Part shown: positions 44,838-54,880 of the stretch, piece by piece
How the letters are laid out: each line of letters starts with the position of its first letter
Numbering within the stretch: position 1 is the stretch's first letter
Assembly: GCF_902498195.1 (NCBI RefSeq)
Contig: NZ_CABVIY010000003.1
Span: forward strand, 62,001 to 126,000
From: Pseudomonas fluorescens
GTDB taxonomy: Bacteria; Pseudomonadota; Gammaproteobacteria; Pseudomonadales; Pseudomonadaceae
Direction of reading: 5' to 3'
DNA: 64,000 nt
Notes under the pieces: generated by a model
Databases searched by the model: none
What the model was told of the DNA's origin: nothing
What the model saw: the letters and a program-made list of their open reading frames with translations, nothing else
Made by a program: the position numbers and the translations under genes

Positions 44838-45935
44838 TTATTTACCGAGTTTTACTTTGGTCCAGCCCCGGGTCATCACCCGCTGCACGCCAATCGGCAT
44901 GTCCGGAATCGCATACAGCGTCGCCATCGTTTCCTGCGACGGGTACGAACCCGGATCGTTGCGAATCGCCTCGTCCACCAAAGGCGTGGCCGCCGAATTG
45001 GCGTTGCTGTAGCCGATGTTGTTGGTGATCTCGGCGATGATGTCCGGGCGCATCAGGAAGTTCATGAACAGGTAGGCGTTCTCGACGTTGGCGGCATCGC
45101 GCGGGATGGCGACCATGTCGTAGAAACTGCCGGCGCCTTCTTTCGGAATGCTGTAGTCGATCTTCACCTTGTCCCCGGCTTCCTGGGCGCGGGCCTTGGC
45201 CTGCAGTACGTCGCCGGAATAACCGACGGCCACGCAGATGTTGCCGTTGGCAAGGTCGGAGATGTACTTCGAGGAATGGAAGTACGCCACCGACGGACGA
45301 ATCTTCATGAACAGCGCTTCGGCTTCGGCGATGTGCCCCTTGTCCTGATCGTTCACCGGGTAGCCCAGGTAGTGCAGGGCGGCCGGGAGCATTTCAGTGG
45401 GCGAATCGAGGAAGCTGATGCCGCAGGCCTTCAGTTTTTCCGCGTTTTCCGGCTTGAACAGCAAATCCCAGGAGTTGGTCGGGGCGTTGGCGCCGAGCAC
45501 TTCCTTGACCTTATCCGGGTTGAAGCCGATGCCGATCGAGCCCCACATGTACGGGAAGGCGTGGGCGTTGTCCGGGTCGCTCGCCGAGGCGTTTTTCAGC
45601 AGCACCGGGTTGAGGTTTTTCCAGTTGGACAATTTGGACTTGTCCAGTTCCTGGTAGACGCCAGCCTTGACCTGCTTGGCCAGGAAGCTGTTGGACGGCA
45701 CGACGATGTCATAGCCGGATTTGCCTGCCAGCAGGCGTGCCTCAAGGGTTTCGTTACTGTCGAACACATCGTAGGTCACCTGGATCCCGGTCTCGTCCTC
45801 GAACTTCTTGACGGTGTCCGGGGCAATGTAATCCGACCAGTTGTAGACGCGCAGAACCTTGTCGTTGGCCTGGGCGCCCGTTGCCATCGCGCCCAATAAG
45901 GACAGTGCCAGCAGAGTTCTGCCAAACATTTTCAT
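44838..45935 (-). CDS. potF: Putrescine/polyamine-binding periplasmic protein
   Basis: 365 residues with a signal peptide (about 1-23) and GGAG before the start. PotF/SpuD features: [50 protein letters not shown] and [18 protein letters not shown]; the Trp/Ser/Asp of the polyamine pocket are visible. It delivers putrescine or related diamines to the PotGHI complex. It is the last gene of the operon, with a family-2 repeat between it and potI. Confidence 0.93.
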   Translation of the reverse strand: MKMFGRTLLALSLLGAMATGAQANDKVLRVYNWSDYIAPDTVKKFEDETGIQVTYDVFDSNETLEARLLAGKSGYDIVVPSNSFLAKQVKAGVYQELDKSKLSNWKNLNPVLLKNASASDPDNAHAFPYMWGSIGIGFNPDKVKEVLGANAPTNSWDLLFKPENAEKLKACGISFLDSPTEMLPAALHYLGYPVNDQDKGHIAEAEALFMKIRPSVAYFHSSKYISDLANGNICVAVGYSGDVLQAKARAQEAGDKVKIDYSIPKEGAGSFYDMVAIPRDAANVENAYLFMNFLMRPDIIAEITNNIGYSNANSAATPLVDEAIRNDPGSYPSQETMATLYAIPDMPIGVQRVMTRGWTKVKLGK

Positions 45936-46002
45936 CGGTACAACTCCATTCTTTTCTTATTCAAATTACGCAAAGCAATTGCAGTGAACACAGAACCCTT
46001 TT

Positions 46003-46087
46003 GTAGGAGCTGCCGAGTGAAACGAGGCTGCGATCTTTTGGCTTTTAAAACCAGGATCAAAAGATCGCAGCCTGCGGCAGCTCCTAC
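46003..46087. repeat. Repeat family 2, between potF and potI
   Basis: GTAGGAGCTGCC...GGCTGCGATCTTTTG and the opposite CAAAAGATCGCAGCC...GGCAGCTCCTAC arms. Confidence 0.85.
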
Positions 46088-46108
46088 ACAGTTAAGCCAG
46101 CGGCGGCA

Positions 46109-46993
46109 TTACGCCGTCGCTCCTGCCATGTGCTTTTTCGGTTGTTGCCAGGATTCGCTCGCCGTCTGGTCCATCGCTTCCTGGATCGCCCGCTTGCGGC
46201 TGGCTTCGGCACGGCGGCTGAAGTACCAGACCATGAAGGTCACGATCGACACTGCCAGCAGAATCAGGCTGGCCACGGCGTTGATCTCCGGCTTCACGCC
46301 CAGGCGCACCGCCGAGAACACTTCCATCGGCAGGGTCGTGGAACCCGGACCCGAGACGAAGCTCGCCAGCACCAGGTCATCCAGCGACAAGGCAAACGAC
46401 ATCATGCCGCCGGCCGCCAGTGACGGCGCGATCATCGGGATGGTGATCAGGAAAAACACTTTGAACGGCTTGGCGCCAAGGTCCATGGCCGCTTCTTCGA
46501 TGGACAGGTCCAGCTCGCGAAGGCGGGCGGAGACTACCACTGCCACGTAGGCGGCACAAAACGTGGTGTGGGCGATCCAGATCGTCACGATCCCGCGTTC
46601 CATCGGCCAGCCGATCAGTTGCGCCATGGCCACGAACAGCAGCAATAGCGACAGACCGGTGATCACTTCGGGCATCACCAGCGGCGCGGTCACCAGGCCA
46701 CCGAACAAGGTGCGACCCTTGAAGCGCGTGACGCGGGTCAGCACGAACGCGGCCAGCGTTCCCAGAGCGACTGCCGCAATCGCCGTGTAGCAGGCGATTT
46801 CCAGCGAGCGCACCACCGAACCCATCAGTTGCGAGTTGTCGAGCAGGCCGGCGTACCACTTGAACGACCAGCCGCCCCACACCGTCACCAGCTTGGAGGC
46901 GTTGAACGAGTAGATCACCAGGATCAGCATCGGCAGGTAGATGAACGACAAGCCGGCCCACAGCATCATTTTCGAGAAACCGAAACGCTTCAT
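46109..46993 (-). CDS. potI: Polyamine ABC transporter permease
   Basis: 294 residues, six TM segments, the EAA-type loop EEAAMDLGAKPFKVFFLITIP before the last helices. PotI-type permease; its start overlaps the potH stop by ATGA, so the four pot genes are tightly coupled. The C-terminus ends in a short basic tail. It pairs with PotH in the inner membrane. Confidence 0.93.
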   Translation of the reverse strand: MKRFGFSKMMLWAGLSFIYLPMLILVIYSFNASKLVTVWGGWSFKWYAGLLDNSQLMGSVVRSLEIACYTAIAAVALGTLAAFVLTRVTRFKGRTLFGGLVTAPLVMPEVITGLSLLLLFVAMAQLIGWPMERGIVTIWIAHTTFCAAYVAVVVSARLRELDLSIEEAAMDLGAKPFKVFFLITIPMIAPSLAAGGMMSFALSLDDLVLASFVSGPGSTTLPMEVFSAVRLGVKPEINAVASLILLAVSIVTFMVWYFSRRAEASRKRAIQEAMDQTASESWQQPKKHMAGATA

Positions 46994-47904
46994 CCCCGTG
47001 CCTCCATTTCTTTGGCCTGGCTGCGGTTGAACAGCAGAATCGGCACAATCAGGATCAACAGCATCACCACCGCCAGGGCGGACGCCACCGGCCAGTCGCG
47101 GTTATTGAAGAACTCTTGCCACAGCACGCGACCGATCATCAGGGTCTCCGGGCCGCCCAGCAGTTCCGGAATCACGAACTCGCCCACCACCGGAATGAAC
47201 ACCAGCATGCAACCGGCGATGATCCCGTTCTTGGCCAGCGGCACGGTGATTTTCCAGAAACTGTTGAAGGTGCTCGAACCCAGGTCCGACGCTGCTTCCA
47301 GCAGGCTCTGATCGTGCTTCACCAGGTTGGCGTACAGCGGCAGGATCATGAACGGCAAGTAAGCGTAAACAACCCCTATATAGACGGCGGTGTTGGTGTT
47401 GAGGATCTCGATCGGACGATCGATCAACCCGGTCCACATCAGGAAGCCGTTGAGCAGGCCGTTGTTGCTGAGGATACCCATCCACGCATACACGCGGATC
47501 AGGATCGCGGTCCAGGTCGGCATCATGATCAGCAGCATCAGCACGTTTTGCGCTTCCTTGCTGGCCTTGGTGATGGCGTAGGCCATCGGGAAACCGATCA
47601 CCAGGCACATCAAGGTACTGAACAGCGCGACCTTCAACGAACCGAGGTACGCCGACAGGTACAGTTCATCTTCGCCCAGCAAGGTGTAGTTGCCGATGTT
47701 GAGCAGCAGGTTGAATTTCTGCTCGGCGTAGGTGTAGATCTCCGAGTAGGGCGGAATGGCCAGGGCCGCTTCCGAGAAGCTGATCTTCATCACCAGGAAG
47801 AACGGCAGCATGAAGAACAGGCACAGCCACAGGAACGGAATGCCGATGACGATCTTGCGACCGCTGGGCACCAGGCGCAGGAATTGCTGATTGAAGGTTC
47901 TCAT
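46990..47904 (-). CDS. potH: Polyamine ABC transporter permease
   Basis: 304 residues from the ATG at 47904, which overlaps the potG stop by ATGA. Six TM segments and LLEAASDLGSSTFNSFWKIT as the EAA loop. The N-terminal FLRLVPSGRKIVIGIPFLWL matches PotH-like permeases. It forms the membrane channel with PotI. Confidence 0.93.
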   Translation of the reverse strand: MRTFNQQFLRLVPSGRKIVIGIPFLWLCLFFMLPFFLVMKISFSEAALAIPPYSEIYTYAEQKFNLLLNIGNYTLLGEDELYLSAYLGSLKVALFSTLMCLVIGFPMAYAITKASKEAQNVLMLLIMMPTWTAILIRVYAWMGILSNNGLLNGFLMWTGLIDRPIEILNTNTAVYIGVVYAYLPFMILPLYANLVKHDQSLLEAASDLGSSTFNSFWKITVPLAKNGIIAGCMLVFIPVVGEFVIPELLGGPETLMIGRVLWQEFFNNRDWPVASALAVVMLLILIVPILLFNRSQAKEMEARG

Positions 47905-49043
47905 GCTCGCAGTACCACGCCGCTGTCGTCTTCCCACCACACGTAGACCTGGTCGTCCCAGGTCGGACGGGCGCCACGGCGTTCGGCGTTGGCCATGAAC
48001 GACTGCACGACTTTGCCGCCCGGCAGCTCGACGTAGAACACCGAGTGACCGCCGAGGTAGGCGATGTCATGCACCTTGCCGCTGGACCAGTTGTAGCGGG
48101 TGTCGGGCCTGGTGGTGCTGACCAGCAGTTTTTCCGGGCGGATCGCGTAGGTGATCGACTTGTCCTGCACCGAGGTGCTGACGCCGTGACCGACGTAGAT
48201 TTTCTGCTCCAGGTCCGGGCTATGGATGATCGCGTGGCCTTCCAGGTCCTCGACCACGGTGCCGTCGAAGGCATTCACGTTGCCGATGAACTCGCAGACC
48301 ATGCGGCTGACCGGTGCTTCATAAATGTCGACCGGGCTGCCGATCTGGGCGATCCAGCCCAGGTGCATGATGGCGATGCGCTGGGCCATGGTCATGGCCT
48401 CTTCCTGGTCGTGGGTCACCATGACGCAGGTCACGCCGACGCGCTCGATGATTTCCACCAGCTCCAGCTGCATTTGCGAACGCAGCTTTTTATCCAGCGC
48501 GCCCATGGGCTCGTCGAGCAACAGCAGTTTTGGCCGCTTGGCCAGCGAGCGGGCCAGGGCCACGCGCTGGCGCTGGCCGCCGGACAACTGATGGGGTTTG
48601 CGCTTGGCGTACTGGGTCATGTGCACCAGGCGCAGCATTTCCTGGACGCGGGCGTCGATTTCAGCGGCGGGCAAACGGTCCTGCTTGAGACCGAAGGCGA
48701 TGTTCTGCGCCACGGTCATGTGCGGGAACAGGGCATAGGACTGAAACATCATGTTGATCGGCCGCTCGTACGGCGGCATGTCGGTGATGTCCACGCCATC
48801 GAGCAGAATCCGCCCTTCGGTCGGGCGCTCGAAGCCGGCGAGCATGCGCAGCAGCGTCGATTTACCGGAACCGGAACCACCGAGCAGGGCGAAGATTTCA
48901 CCCTGATGGATTTCCAGGGACACATCGTCCACGGCGGTGGTTTCGTCGAATTTCTTGGTGACGCGATCGACCTTCACCAGCACCTTTTTCGGTGCCTGGT
49001 GACCTTCAATAGCCTTCCTGTAGATGCTGGAGGCGTTTGCCAT
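47901..49043 (-). CDS. potG: Polyamine ABC transporter ATPase
   Basis: 380 residues from the ATG at 49043 (GGGAG upstream). Walker A LLGGSGSGKSTLLRM near 60-74, signature LSGGQRQR, Walker B LLLLDEPMGALD and switch His VTHDQEE, then a TOBE-type regulatory domain from about 280 (FIGNVNAFDGTVVED). Hydrolyses ATP to drive putrescine uptake. First gene of the operon. Confidence 0.94.
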   Translation of the reverse strand: MANASSIYRKAIEGHQAPKKVLVKVDRVTKKFDETTAVDDVSLEIHQGEIFALLGGSGSGKSTLLRMLAGFERPTEGRILLDGVDITDMPPYERPINMMFQSYALFPHMTVAQNIAFGLKQDRLPAAEIDARVQEMLRLVHMTQYAKRKPHQLSGGQRQRVALARSLAKRPKLLLLDEPMGALDKKLRSQMQLELVEIIERVGVTCVMVTHDQEEAMTMAQRIAIMHLGWIAQIGSPVDIYEAPVSRMVCEFIGNVNAFDGTVVEDLEGHAIIHSPDLEQKIYVGHGVSTSVQDKSITYAIRPEKLLVSTTRPDTRYNWSSGKVHDIAYLGGHSVFYVELPGGKVVQSFMANAERRGARPTWDDQVYVWWEDDSGVVLRA

Positions 49044-49135
49044 GTGAAACTCCCAACAGGTTTCAGTCGTCGGGCCAACGCGGCCTGACTTAATAGTTGA
49101 TTGCAAACCCGAGCGGTCAGCTGGTCGCGATCCCT

Positions 49136-49218
49136 GTAGGAGCTGCCGCAGGCTGCGATCTTTTGACTTTGCTTTTCAAAATCAAGATCAAAAGATCGCA
49201 GCCTGCGGCAGCTCCTAC
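49136..49218. repeat. Repeat family 2, between potG and the amidotransferase gene
   Basis: GTAGGAGCTGCCGCAGGCTG with the exact opposite arm CAGCCTGCGGCAGCTCCTAC around a CAAAAGATCGCAGCC core. Confidence 0.88.
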
Positions 49219-49378
49219 CGGGGATTGCGCTGCATCCACCATCCGGGTTTATCCGGTGCCGCCTTCCTGGCTGCGGTACTTGTTGTTATTGCAGTGTGTT
49301 GTTGTCGTGAGGGACGGGCGCGCAGAGGCACGCCCGCCTGGCTCACGGGGGCAGTCAATGGGTTGATCGGGTTTTACG

Positions 49379-50140
49379 TCAGCGCGAATTGCGCAGCGCC
49401 GCCCTCTGCCGGCACGCCTGGCCGAACGCCTGGAAAATGCTCAGGTAGGGCGGATTGTCCAGGACCTGCCATTCCGGGTGCCATTGCACGCCGAGGGCGA
49501 AAGCCTTGCTGTTCTCCACCGACACCGCCTCGATCAGGCCATCGGGCGCGACGGCTTCGGCGCGCAGGCCGGGAGCGAGGCGGTCGATGCCCTGGCTGTG
49601 GATCGAATTGACCTGGAACACCGAGGGCAAATCCAGCGCTTCGAAGACACCGCCAGGCTGCACGTCCACCGCATGGGCGGGAGCGTATTGCACGGCCAGG
49701 TCCGGATGGTTGGCTTCGCGATGATCGAGGAAGCCGGGCAGCTCATGGACCTTCTGGTGCAGGCTGCCACCGAACGCCACGTTCATCTCCTGAAAGCCGC
49801 GGCAGATGCCGAGCACCGGAACGCCAGCGGCAATCGCCGCGCGGATCAGGGGAAGGGTGGTGCGATCCCGTTGGGGATCGTGTTCGGTGCCGGGCGCGCT
49901 GTCGGGGCCCTGGTAGTGGAAGGGTTCCACGTTCGAAGGCGAGCCGGTCAGCAACAGACCGTCGAGCTGCGGCAGCAGATCCTCGATTTCGGTCAGTTCG
50001 GCCAGGGAAGGAATGACGACGGGCAACCCCAGTGCCGCAACGCTGACAGCACGCAAGTACTTGTCGCCGCTGACATGGTAGGGGTGCAGGCCAATCTGTT
50101 TGACGCATGCAGTAACGCCGATCAATGGCTTGAATGCCAT
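49379..50140 (-). CDS. puuD: Gamma-glutamyl-GABA hydrolase family, class I amidotransferase
   Basis: 253 residues from the ATG at 50140 (GAGGTG upstream). Class I glutamine amidotransferase triad: Cys in VLGICRGFQEMNV, and His-x-Glu in GVQWHPEWQ. PuuD/SpuA cleaves gamma-glutamyl-GABA to glutamate and GABA, the last step of the gamma-glutamylated putrescine pathway. It is divergent from puuA, sharing the 280-base regulatory gap. Confidence 0.9.
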   Translation of the reverse strand: MAFKPLIGVTACVKQIGLHPYHVSGDKYLRAVSVAALGLPVVIPSLAELTEIEDLLPQLDGLLLTGSPSNVEPFHYQGPDSAPGTEHDPQRDRTTLPLIRAAIAAGVPVLGICRGFQEMNVAFGGSLHQKVHELPGFLDHREANHPDLAVQYAPAHAVDVQPGGVFEALDLPSVFQVNSIHSQGIDRLAPGLRAEAVAPDGLIEAVSVENSKAFALGVQWHPEWQVLDNPPYLSIFQAFGQACRQRAALRNSR

Positions 50141-50230
50141 TTTTATCACCTCGAAGTTTCACACTTGAACGAGCTTTTCCGCAGCTTAGCTTTGTTGATT
50201 TTAATTAACAACTCTCATGTCAAAAATTCT

Positions 50231-50279
50231 AAACGCCACACGTCTGAAGTTCAGGATTTACGTGTGTTTCAGGGCGTTT
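50231..50279. promoter_or_regulatory. Nested dyads in the puuD-puuA intergenic region
   Basis: Outer arms AAACGCC (50231-50237) and GGCGTTT (50273-50279); inner CACACGT (50237-50243) and ACGTGTG (50260-50266); and the 11-mer palindrome CTGAAGTTCAG (50244-50254). They sit in an AT-rich stretch between two divergent genes. Likely operator for the cluster. Confidence 0.55.
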
Positions 50280-50421
50280 CTGGCACTCTCGTGCCTCTGA
50301 GAGGCCCGAAAATAAACGCTCAAAGGCTGAGTGTTCACTATTGACTTCACTTTGCCTTTCGGATTGACTGGCTACGTGAAAGGGCAGTGAACATAATAAT
50401 TAACAGCTAAATAGGTGCATC

Positions 50422-51798
50422 ATGTCGGTCCCTCTGCGTACCGTTCAACTCAACGAAGCAAACGCATTCCTTAAGAAATATCCTGAGGTTTTGTACGTCG
50501 ACCTTCTGATTGCGGATATGAACGGTGTGGTGCGCGGCAAGCGCATCGAACGCACCAGTCTTCATAAGGTTTACGAGAAAGGCATCAACCTGCCGGCGTC
50601 CTTGTTTGCTCTGGACATCAACGGCTCCACGGTGGAAAGCACCGGCCTGGGTCTGGACATCGGCGACTCCGACCGGATCTGCTACCCGATCCCCGGCACC
50701 CTGAGCATCGAGCCCTGGCAAAAGCGCCCGACCGCGCAACTGCTGATGACCATGCACGAACTGGAAGGCCAGCCATTCTTCGCCGACCCGCGTGAAGTGC
50801 TGGCCAATGTGGTGCGCAAGTTCGACGAGCTGGGCCTGACCATCTGCGCCGCGTTCGAACTGGAGTTCTACCTGATCGACCAGGACAACGTGAACGGTCG
50901 TCCGCAATCGCCACGTTCGCCGGTCTCCGGCAAGCGTCCGATGTCGACCCAGGTGTACCTGATCGACGATCTCGACGAATACGTCGACTGCCTGCAAGAC
51001 ATCCTCGAAGGCGCGAAAGAGCAGGGCATCCCGGCTGATGCCATCGTCAAGGAAAGTGCCCCGGCGCAGTTCGAAGTCAACCTGCACCACGTGTCCGACC
51101 CTATAAAGGCCTGCGACTACGCCGTCCTGCTCAAGCGTCTGGTGAAAAACATCGCCTACGACCACGAGATGGACACCACCTTCATGGCCAAGCCGTATCC
51201 GGGCCAGGCGGGTAACGGTCTGCACGTGCACATCTCGATTCTCGACAAGGAAGGCAACAACATCTTTGCCAGCGAGGATCCCGAGCAGAACGCCGCGCTG
51301 CGTCACGCGATCGGCGGTGTGCTCGAGACCCTGCCGGCGCAGATGGCGTTCCTCTGCCCGAACGTCAACTCCTACCGTCGTTTCGGCGCCCAGTTCTACG
51401 TGCCGAACTCGCCGAGCTGGGGCATCGACAACCGTACCGTGGCGGTCCGCGTGCCGACCGGTTCGCCGGATGCCGTGCGCATCGAGCACCGCGTGGCCGG
51501 CGCCGACGCCAACCCGTACCTGCTGATGGCGTCGGTCCTGGCCGGTGTGCACCACGGCCTGACCAACCAGATCGAACCGGGCGCGCCCGTCGAAGGCAAC
51601 AGCTACGAGCAGAACGAGCAAAGCCTGCCGAACAACCTGCGCGACGCCTTGCGCGAGCTGGACGACAGCGAAGTCATGGCCAAATACATCGACCCGATGT
51701 ACATCGACGTGTTCGTGGCGTGCAAGGAAAGCGAACTGGCCGAGTTCGAGAACTCCATCTCGGACCTTGAGTACAACTGGTACTTGCATACCGTCTGA
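50422..51798 (+). CDS. puuA: Gamma-glutamylputrescine synthetase (glutamine synthetase fold)
   Basis: 458 residues. Glutamine-synthetase signatures: DLLIADMNGVVRGKRIER, AAFELEFYLID, GQAGNGLHVHISI and RRFGAQFYVPNSPSWGIDNRTVAVRVP. The short N-terminal domain and the neighbourhood (putrescine uptake, aldehyde dehydrogenase, FAD oxidase, PuuR) identify it as the PuuA/SpuI type, which joins glutamate to putrescine using ATP rather than assimilating ammonia. Other gamma-glutamyl-polyamine synthetases of Pseudomonas remain possible. Confidence 0.9.
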   Translation: MSVPLRTVQLNEANAFLKKYPEVLYVDLLIADMNGVVRGKRIERTSLHKVYEKGINLPASLFALDINGSTVESTGLGLDIGDSDRICYPIPGTLSIEPWQKRPTAQLLMTMHELEGQPFFADPREVLANVVRKFDELGLTICAAFELEFYLIDQDNVNGRPQSPRSPVSGKRPMSTQVYLIDDLDEYVDCLQDILEGAKEQGIPADAIVKESAPAQFEVNLHHVSDPIKACDYAVLLKRLVKNIAYDHEMDTTFMAKPYPGQAGNGLHVHISILDKEGNNIFASEDPEQNAALRHAIGGVLETLPAQMAFLCPNVNSYRRFGAQFYVPNSPSWGIDNRTVAVRVPTGSPDAVRIEHRVAGADANPYLLMASVLAGVHHGLTNQIEPGAPVEGNSYEQNEQSLPNNLRDALRELDDSEVMAKYIDPMYIDVFVACKESELAEFENSISDLEYNWYLHTV

Positions 51799-51826
51799 TG
51801 GGCACACCTGACGTGTGAACCATCCT

Positions 51827-51903
51827 GTAGGAGCTGCCGAAGGCTGCGATCTTTTGACTTTGCTTTTCAAGATCAAAAGATCGCAGCCTTCGGCAGCTCC
51901 TAC
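51827..51903. repeat. Repeat family 2, between puuA and puuC
   Basis: GTAGGAGCTGCCGAAGGCTG and opposite CAGCCTTCGGCAGCTCCTAC around AAAAGATCGCAGCC. Confidence 0.88.
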
Positions 51904-51978
51904 AGGGGATCGGGTTATCAAAATTTGATTGGTGGTGTTCGCCCGCCAGTCACCAATTCCCTGCGTCGAGTCACAACC

Positions 51979-53469
51979 ATGACAATCACTCGCAGCGACT
52001 GGGAGCAACGCTTCCAGTCCCTCAACATCGAAAGCCGTGCCTTCATCGACGGTCAATATTGCCCGGCCGCCAGCGGTGCGACGTTCGAATGCGTCAGCCC
52101 GGTGGACGGCCGTTTCCTGGCCAACGTCGCCAGCACTGACGAAGCCGACGCCAACACTGCCGTCGCCGTCGCCCACCGTACCTTCGAGTCCGGCGTCTGG
52201 GCCAACCTGGCCCCGGCCGAACGCAAGCGCGTGCTAATCCGCTTCGCCGACCTGATCCTGGAAAACCGCGAAGAACTGGCGTTGCTCGAAACCCTGGACA
52301 TGGGCAAGCCCATCAGCGACTCGATGAACGTCGACATCCCGGCGACCGCCAACGCGATCCGCTGGACCGCCGAAGCCATCGACAAGATCTACGACGAAGT
52401 TGCCGCCACGCCCCGCGATCAGCTGGGTCTGGTGACCCGCGAGCCGGCCGGTGTAGTCGCCGCCATCGTGCCGTGGAACTTCCCGTTGATCATGGCCAGC
52501 TGGAAATTCGCCCCGGCGCTGGCCGCGGGCAACTCGTTCATCCTCAAGCCTTCGGAAAAGTCGCCGCTGACCGCGATCCGCATTGCGCAGCTGGCACTCG
52601 ACGCCGGTATCCCCAAAGGCGTGTTCAACGTGCTGCCGGGCTACGGTCACACCGTCGGCAAGGCGCTGGCGCTGCACATGGACGTCGACGTATTGGCGTT
52701 CACCGGCTCCACGGCGATTGCCAAGCAACTGATGATCTACGCCGGGCAAAGCAACATGAAACGCGTCTGGCTCGAAGCCGGCGGCAAGAGCCCGCACGTG
52801 GTGTTTGCCGACGCGCCGGACCTGCGCGTGGCGGCCCAGGCCGCCGCCAGCGGCATCGCCTTCAACCAGGGCGAAGTCTGCACCGCCGGCTCGCGCCTGC
52901 TGGTGGAACGGTCGATCCGCGACCAGTTCATCCCGCTGCTGGTGGAAGCCCTGCAAGCGTGGAAACCGGGGCACGCGCTGGATCCGGCGACCACCGTCGG
53001 CGCCGTCGTCGACCAGCGTCAACTGGACAACGTGTTGCGCTACATCGACATCGGCAAGGAGCAGGGCGCCGAACTGATCGCCGGTGGCCAGCGCACCCTT
53101 GAAGACACCGGTGGCCTGTACGTGGAACCGGCGATTTTCGACGGCGTGACCAACGCCATGACCATCGCCCGGGAAGAGATCTTCGGTCCGGTCCTGTCGC
53201 TGATCACCTTCGACACCGCTGAAGAAGCGCTGGCGATTGCCAACGACAGCATCTTCGGCCTGGCGGCAGGCGTGTGGACCAGCAACCTGAGCAAGGCCCA
53301 CACCTTCGCCCGTGGCTTGCGCGCCGGCAGCGTCTGGGTCAACCAGTACGACGGCGGCGACATGACCGCGCCGTTCGGTGGCTACAAGCAGTCGGGCAAC
53401 GGTCGCGACAAATCGCTGCACGCGTTCGACAAGTACACCGAGCTCAAGGCGACCTGGATCAAGCTCTAA
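51979..53469 (+). CDS. puuC: Gamma-glutamyl-gamma-aminobutyraldehyde dehydrogenase (ALDH)
   Basis: 496 residues from the ATG at 51979. ALDH signatures: catalytic Glu in LEAGGKSPHVVF, catalytic Cys in NQGEVCTAGSR, cofactor loop FTGSTAI and PWNFPLIMASWKFAPAL. In this cluster it should oxidise gamma-glutamyl-gamma-aminobutyraldehyde to gamma-glutamyl-GABA with NAD(P)+. KauB-like ALDHs act on several omega-amino aldehydes, so a broad range is likely. Confidence 0.9.
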   Translation: MTITRSDWEQRFQSLNIESRAFIDGQYCPAASGATFECVSPVDGRFLANVASTDEADANTAVAVAHRTFESGVWANLAPAERKRVLIRFADLILENREELALLETLDMGKPISDSMNVDIPATANAIRWTAEAIDKIYDEVAATPRDQLGLVTREPAGVVAAIVPWNFPLIMASWKFAPALAAGNSFILKPSEKSPLTAIRIAQLALDAGIPKGVFNVLPGYGHTVGKALALHMDVDVLAFTGSTAIAKQLMIYAGQSNMKRVWLEAGGKSPHVVFADAPDLRVAAQAAASGIAFNQGEVCTAGSRLLVERSIRDQFIPLLVEALQAWKPGHALDPATTVGAVVDQRQLDNVLRYIDIGKEQGAELIAGGQRTLEDTGGLYVEPAIFDGVTNAMTIAREEIFGPVLSLITFDTAEEALAIANDSIFGLAAGVWTSNLSKAHTFARGLRAGSVWVNQYDGGDMTAPFGGYKQSGNGRDKSLHAFDKYTELKATWIKL

Positions 53470-53487
53470 CAACTATAAAAGCGGCGG

Positions 53488-53507
53488 CCGCCGGTTGTGA
53501 CCGGCGG
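53488..53507. other. Intercistronic hairpin
   Basis: CCGCCGGT / ACCGGCGG with a four-base loop in the 53-base gap between puuC and puuB. No T-run follows, so it may stabilise or attenuate rather than terminate. Confidence 0.6.
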
Positions 53508-53522
53508 TCATCGGAGAATCCT

Positions 53523-54806
53523 ATGAAACAATCCCATGTAAACAGTTACTACGCCGCCACCCGCAACTTCACCGGCGATTTCCCGGTGCTTGAAGAGCTG
53601 GTGGAATGCGACGTCTGCGTGATCGGCGCCGGCTACACCGGCCTGTCCTCGGCACTGTTCCTGGCCGAAGCGGGCTACAGCGTCACCGTGCTGGAAGCGG
53701 CCAAAGTCGGCTTCGGCGCGAGCGGTCGTAATGGCGGTCAACTGGTCAACTCCTATAGCCGCGACGTCGACGTCATCGAAGAGCGCTATGGCGACAGGAC
53801 CGCCGAAGTGCTGGGCAGCATGATCTTCGAAGGCGCCGACATCATTCGCCAGCGCATACAGCACTACGACATCCAGTGCGACTACCGTCCGGGCGGCATC
53901 TTCGCGGCGCTGAACAAGAAGCAGTTCAAGGGCCTGGCCGAGCAGAAGAAAAGCTGGGAACGCTACGGCAACAAGAACCTGACCCTGCTCAGCGAGTCGG
54001 ACATCAAGCGCGAAGTGGGGTGCGACAACTACGTCGGTGGCCTGCTGGACATGCAGGGCGGGCACATTCACCCGCTGAACCTGGCGCTGGGTGAGGCGTC
54101 GGCGATCATCGGCCTGGGCGGTAAGATTTTCGAACAGTCGGCGGCGGTGGAAATCACCTACGGCGAACCGATCACCGTGCGCACCGCCAAAGGCGTGGTC
54201 CGGGCCAAGTACCTGCTGATCGCCGGTAACGCCTACCTGCCGCAGGGCCTCGACAACCGCGTGACCAGCAAAAGCATGCCCTGCGGTTCGCAAATCGTCG
54301 TCACCGAGCCGTTGTCGAAAGAACAGGCCAGGAGCCTGATCACCCACAACTACTGCGTCGAAGATTGCAACTACCTGCTCGACTACTTCCGCCTGACCGC
54401 CGACAACCGCCTGCTCTACGGCGGTGGCGTGGTCTACGGCGCCCGCGAGCCGGACGACATCGAACAACTGATCCGCCCGAAAATCCTCAAGACCTTCCCG
54501 CAATTGAAGGACGTGAAGATCGACTACCGCTGGACCGGCAACTTCCTGCTGACCATGTCGCGCATGCCGCAATTCGGCCGTATCGAGAAAAACGCCTACT
54601 ACATGCAAGGCTACAGCGGCCACGGCGTCACTTGCTCGCACCTGGCGGGCAAACTGATCTCGGAAATGATCCGCGGCGACGCCGAACGCTTCGACGCGTT
54701 TGCCTCCCTGCCACACATGCCGATGATCGGCGGGCGCACGTTCTCCGCACCGCTCACCGCCATGGGCGCCGTGTACTACTCGCTGCGCGACCGTTTCGGG
54801 ATCTAG
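53523..54806 (+). CDS. puuB: Gamma-glutamylputrescine oxidase (FAD, DAO family)
   Basis: 427 residues from the ATG at 53523 (CGGAG upstream). The FAD dinucleotide fold is CDVCVIGAGYTGLSSALFLAE (about 29-49), then GFGASGRNGGQLVNSYSRD and the C-terminal MQGYSGHGVTCSHLAGKLI. PuuB oxidises gamma-glutamylputrescine to the aldehyde with release of ammonia and H2O2. It follows puuC in the same direction and completes the pathway. Confidence 0.92.
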   Translation: MKQSHVNSYYAATRNFTGDFPVLEELVECDVCVIGAGYTGLSSALFLAEAGYSVTVLEAAKVGFGASGRNGGQLVNSYSRDVDVIEERYGDRTAEVLGSMIFEGADIIRQRIQHYDIQCDYRPGGIFAALNKKQFKGLAEQKKSWERYGNKNLTLLSESDIKREVGCDNYVGGLLDMQGGHIHPLNLALGEASAIIGLGGKIFEQSAAVEITYGEPITVRTAKGVVRAKYLLIAGNAYLPQGLDNRVTSKSMPCGSQIVVTEPLSKEQARSLITHNYCVEDCNYLLDYFRLTADNRLLYGGGVVYGAREPDDIEQLIRPKILKTFPQLKDVKIDYRWTGNFLLTMSRMPQFGRIEKNAYYMQGYSGHGVTCSHLAGKLISEMIRGDAERFDAFASLPHMPMIGGRTFSAPLTAMGAVYYSLRDRFGI

Positions 54807-54880
54807 GCTTTACCTCGCCGGCGGCCGTCCCCGAGAAGGCCGCCAGCGTTTTATGCCGCAACTGGCAACACGTACCCCCT

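Noticed and set aside
50407..52176. Long minus-strand frame opposite puuA
   Set aside because: Shadow of a GC-rich gene; it crosses a repeat and contains no known motif.
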